This document shows, piece after piece, positions 63,452 through 64,000 of a stretch of 64,000 nucleotides of DNA. This stretch comes from Streptomyces sp. DG1A-41 (GTDB lineage Bacteria; Actinomycetota; Actinomycetes; Streptomycetales; Streptomycetaceae): the NCBI RefSeq assembly GCF_037055355.1, contig NZ_CP146350.1, positions 2,131,001-2,195,000 on the forward strand, written 5' to 3'. Made by a program: the position numbers and the translations under genes. Position 1 is the first letter of the stretch. Each line of letters starts with the position of its first letter. Under the pieces are notes generated by a model. That model was given only the letters and a program-made list of their open reading frames with translations, was not told the origin of the DNA and searched no databases.

Positions 63452-64000
63452 TCAGGTCTTCTTCGCCGATCCGGCCTCGTCACCGGCCTCGCTCTCGGCC
63501 CCGTCCTCGCCGGACTCCGCCTCGTCCTCGGCCGCGGAGTCCCCGCCGGTCTCACCATCGGAGGTCTCCGCACCCGGTTCCACCACGGCCTCCCGGCCCG
63601 GCCGCTTCTTCGCCGAGATCACGAGGTACGTGACCGCGAGCAGGAAGACGAGCATCGCGGTCCACACGTTCAGCCGGAGGCCCAGGATGTGGTGGGCGTC
63701 GTCGACACGCATGTACTCGATCCACGCCCGGCCCGTGCAGTACGCGGCGACGTACAGCGCGAACGCCCGGCCGTGTCCCAGCCCGAAGCGCCGGTCCGCC
63801 CAGATGACCAGGACCGCGACGCCGATGCACCACAGCGACTCGTACAGGAACGTCGGGTGGTACGTGCCCGGCACCCGCCCGTCCGCGGAGGACGTGATCT
63901 CCAGGGCCCACGGCAGGTCGGTGGGCTTGCCGTAGAGCTCCTGGTTGAACCAGTTGCCCCAGCGGCCGATCGCCTGCGCGAGGGCGATACCGGGGGCGAT
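63452..64000 (-). CDS. lgt: Prolipoprotein diacylglyceryl transferase, 5' end outside window
   Basis: The C-terminal 182 residues of Lgt, the membrane enzyme that adds diacylglycerol from phosphatidylglycerol to the lipobox Cys of prolipoproteins such as LivK. The Lgt signature GRWGNWFNQELYG, with its essential Arg and Asn, is present close to the window edge, followed by HPTFLYESLW and three membrane helices. The C-terminus is an acidic Glu/Ala/Asp/Ser-rich cytoplasmic tail of about 60 residues (from about RPGREAVVEPGAE), usual in streptomycetes. The start codon lies beyond position 64000. Confidence 0.95.
   Translation of the reverse strand: MAPGIALAQAIGRWGNWFNQELYGKPTDLPWALEITSSADGRVPGTYHPTFLYESLWCIGVAVLVIWADRRFGLGHGRAFALYVAAYCTGRAWIEYMRVDDAHHILGLRLNVWTAMLVFLLAVTYLVISAKKRPGREAVVEPGAETSDGETGGDSAAEDEAESGEDGAESEAGDEAGSAKKT

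Overview
This 64-kb window is very GC-rich, with strong third-position G/C bias, frequent GTG/TTG starts, GGAGG-type ribosome binding sites and almost no TTA codons. The gene content (FdhF/YdeP oxidoreductase, PdtaR, a SPW_0924-type peptide, tandem ADP-ribosylglycohydrolases, GH46 chitosanase) points to a Streptomyces chromosome, in a core region carrying polA, liv, pdtaR, pyk, gltBD and lgt. No insertion sequence, prophage or CRISPR array was seen.

Layout. 1-7 kb: the end of an HrpB-type helicase, a DUF3068 protein with a 44-aa peptide gene, a secreted lytic transglycosylase, a DUF4184 membrane protein and a repeat-bearing hypothetical. 7-14 kb: DNA polymerase I, a molybdopterin oxidoreductase, a hotdog thioesterase and a secreted trypsin-like protease. 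14.4-20.1 kb: a complete branched-chain amino acid ABC importer (livKHMGF) with an internal terminator after livK. 20.2-23.3 kb: the ANTAR regulator PdtaR, a tRNA gene with a leucine anticodon (CAA) on a short class I body, a free-standing HTH-LAGLIDADG protein and pyruvate kinase. 23.5-35.4 kb: a SIMPL protein, a Tat-exported 5'-nucleotidase with a possible PHO box, an orphan DesB-like/PLP-decarboxylase pair, an NmrA-like reductase, aminopeptidase N, a response regulator, chorismate mutase, a GNAT acetyltransferase and a putative metalloprotein.

35.4-45.3 kb is the most unusual block. Ten of its eleven genes match, in order and strand, the KstR2 regulon of Mycobacterium tuberculosis for breaking down steroid rings C and D (HIP pathway): two SDRs, echA20, ipdA, ipdB, ipdC, fadA6, kstR2, ipdF, fadE30; a short acyl-CoA dehydrogenase follows. 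Both divergent intergenic regions carry a KstR2-like palindrome, and ipdA has an in-frame TTA codon, which would place it under bldA control. The HIP-CoA ligase gene fadD3 is not in the window.

45.3-64 kb: an orphan cytochrome b, a VWA protein, a chitosanase-like protein whose catalytic Glu appears to be His, gltD and gltB with a possible GlnR site, a VIT1/CCC1-type metal transporter, then a tightly packed run of four different ADP-ribosylglycohydrolase paralogues followed by a CaiB/BaiF CoA-transferase and a CitE-like CoA-ester lyase. The window ends in the 5'-truncated lgt. All functional calls come from reading the sequence and from memory of the families; no database search was run.
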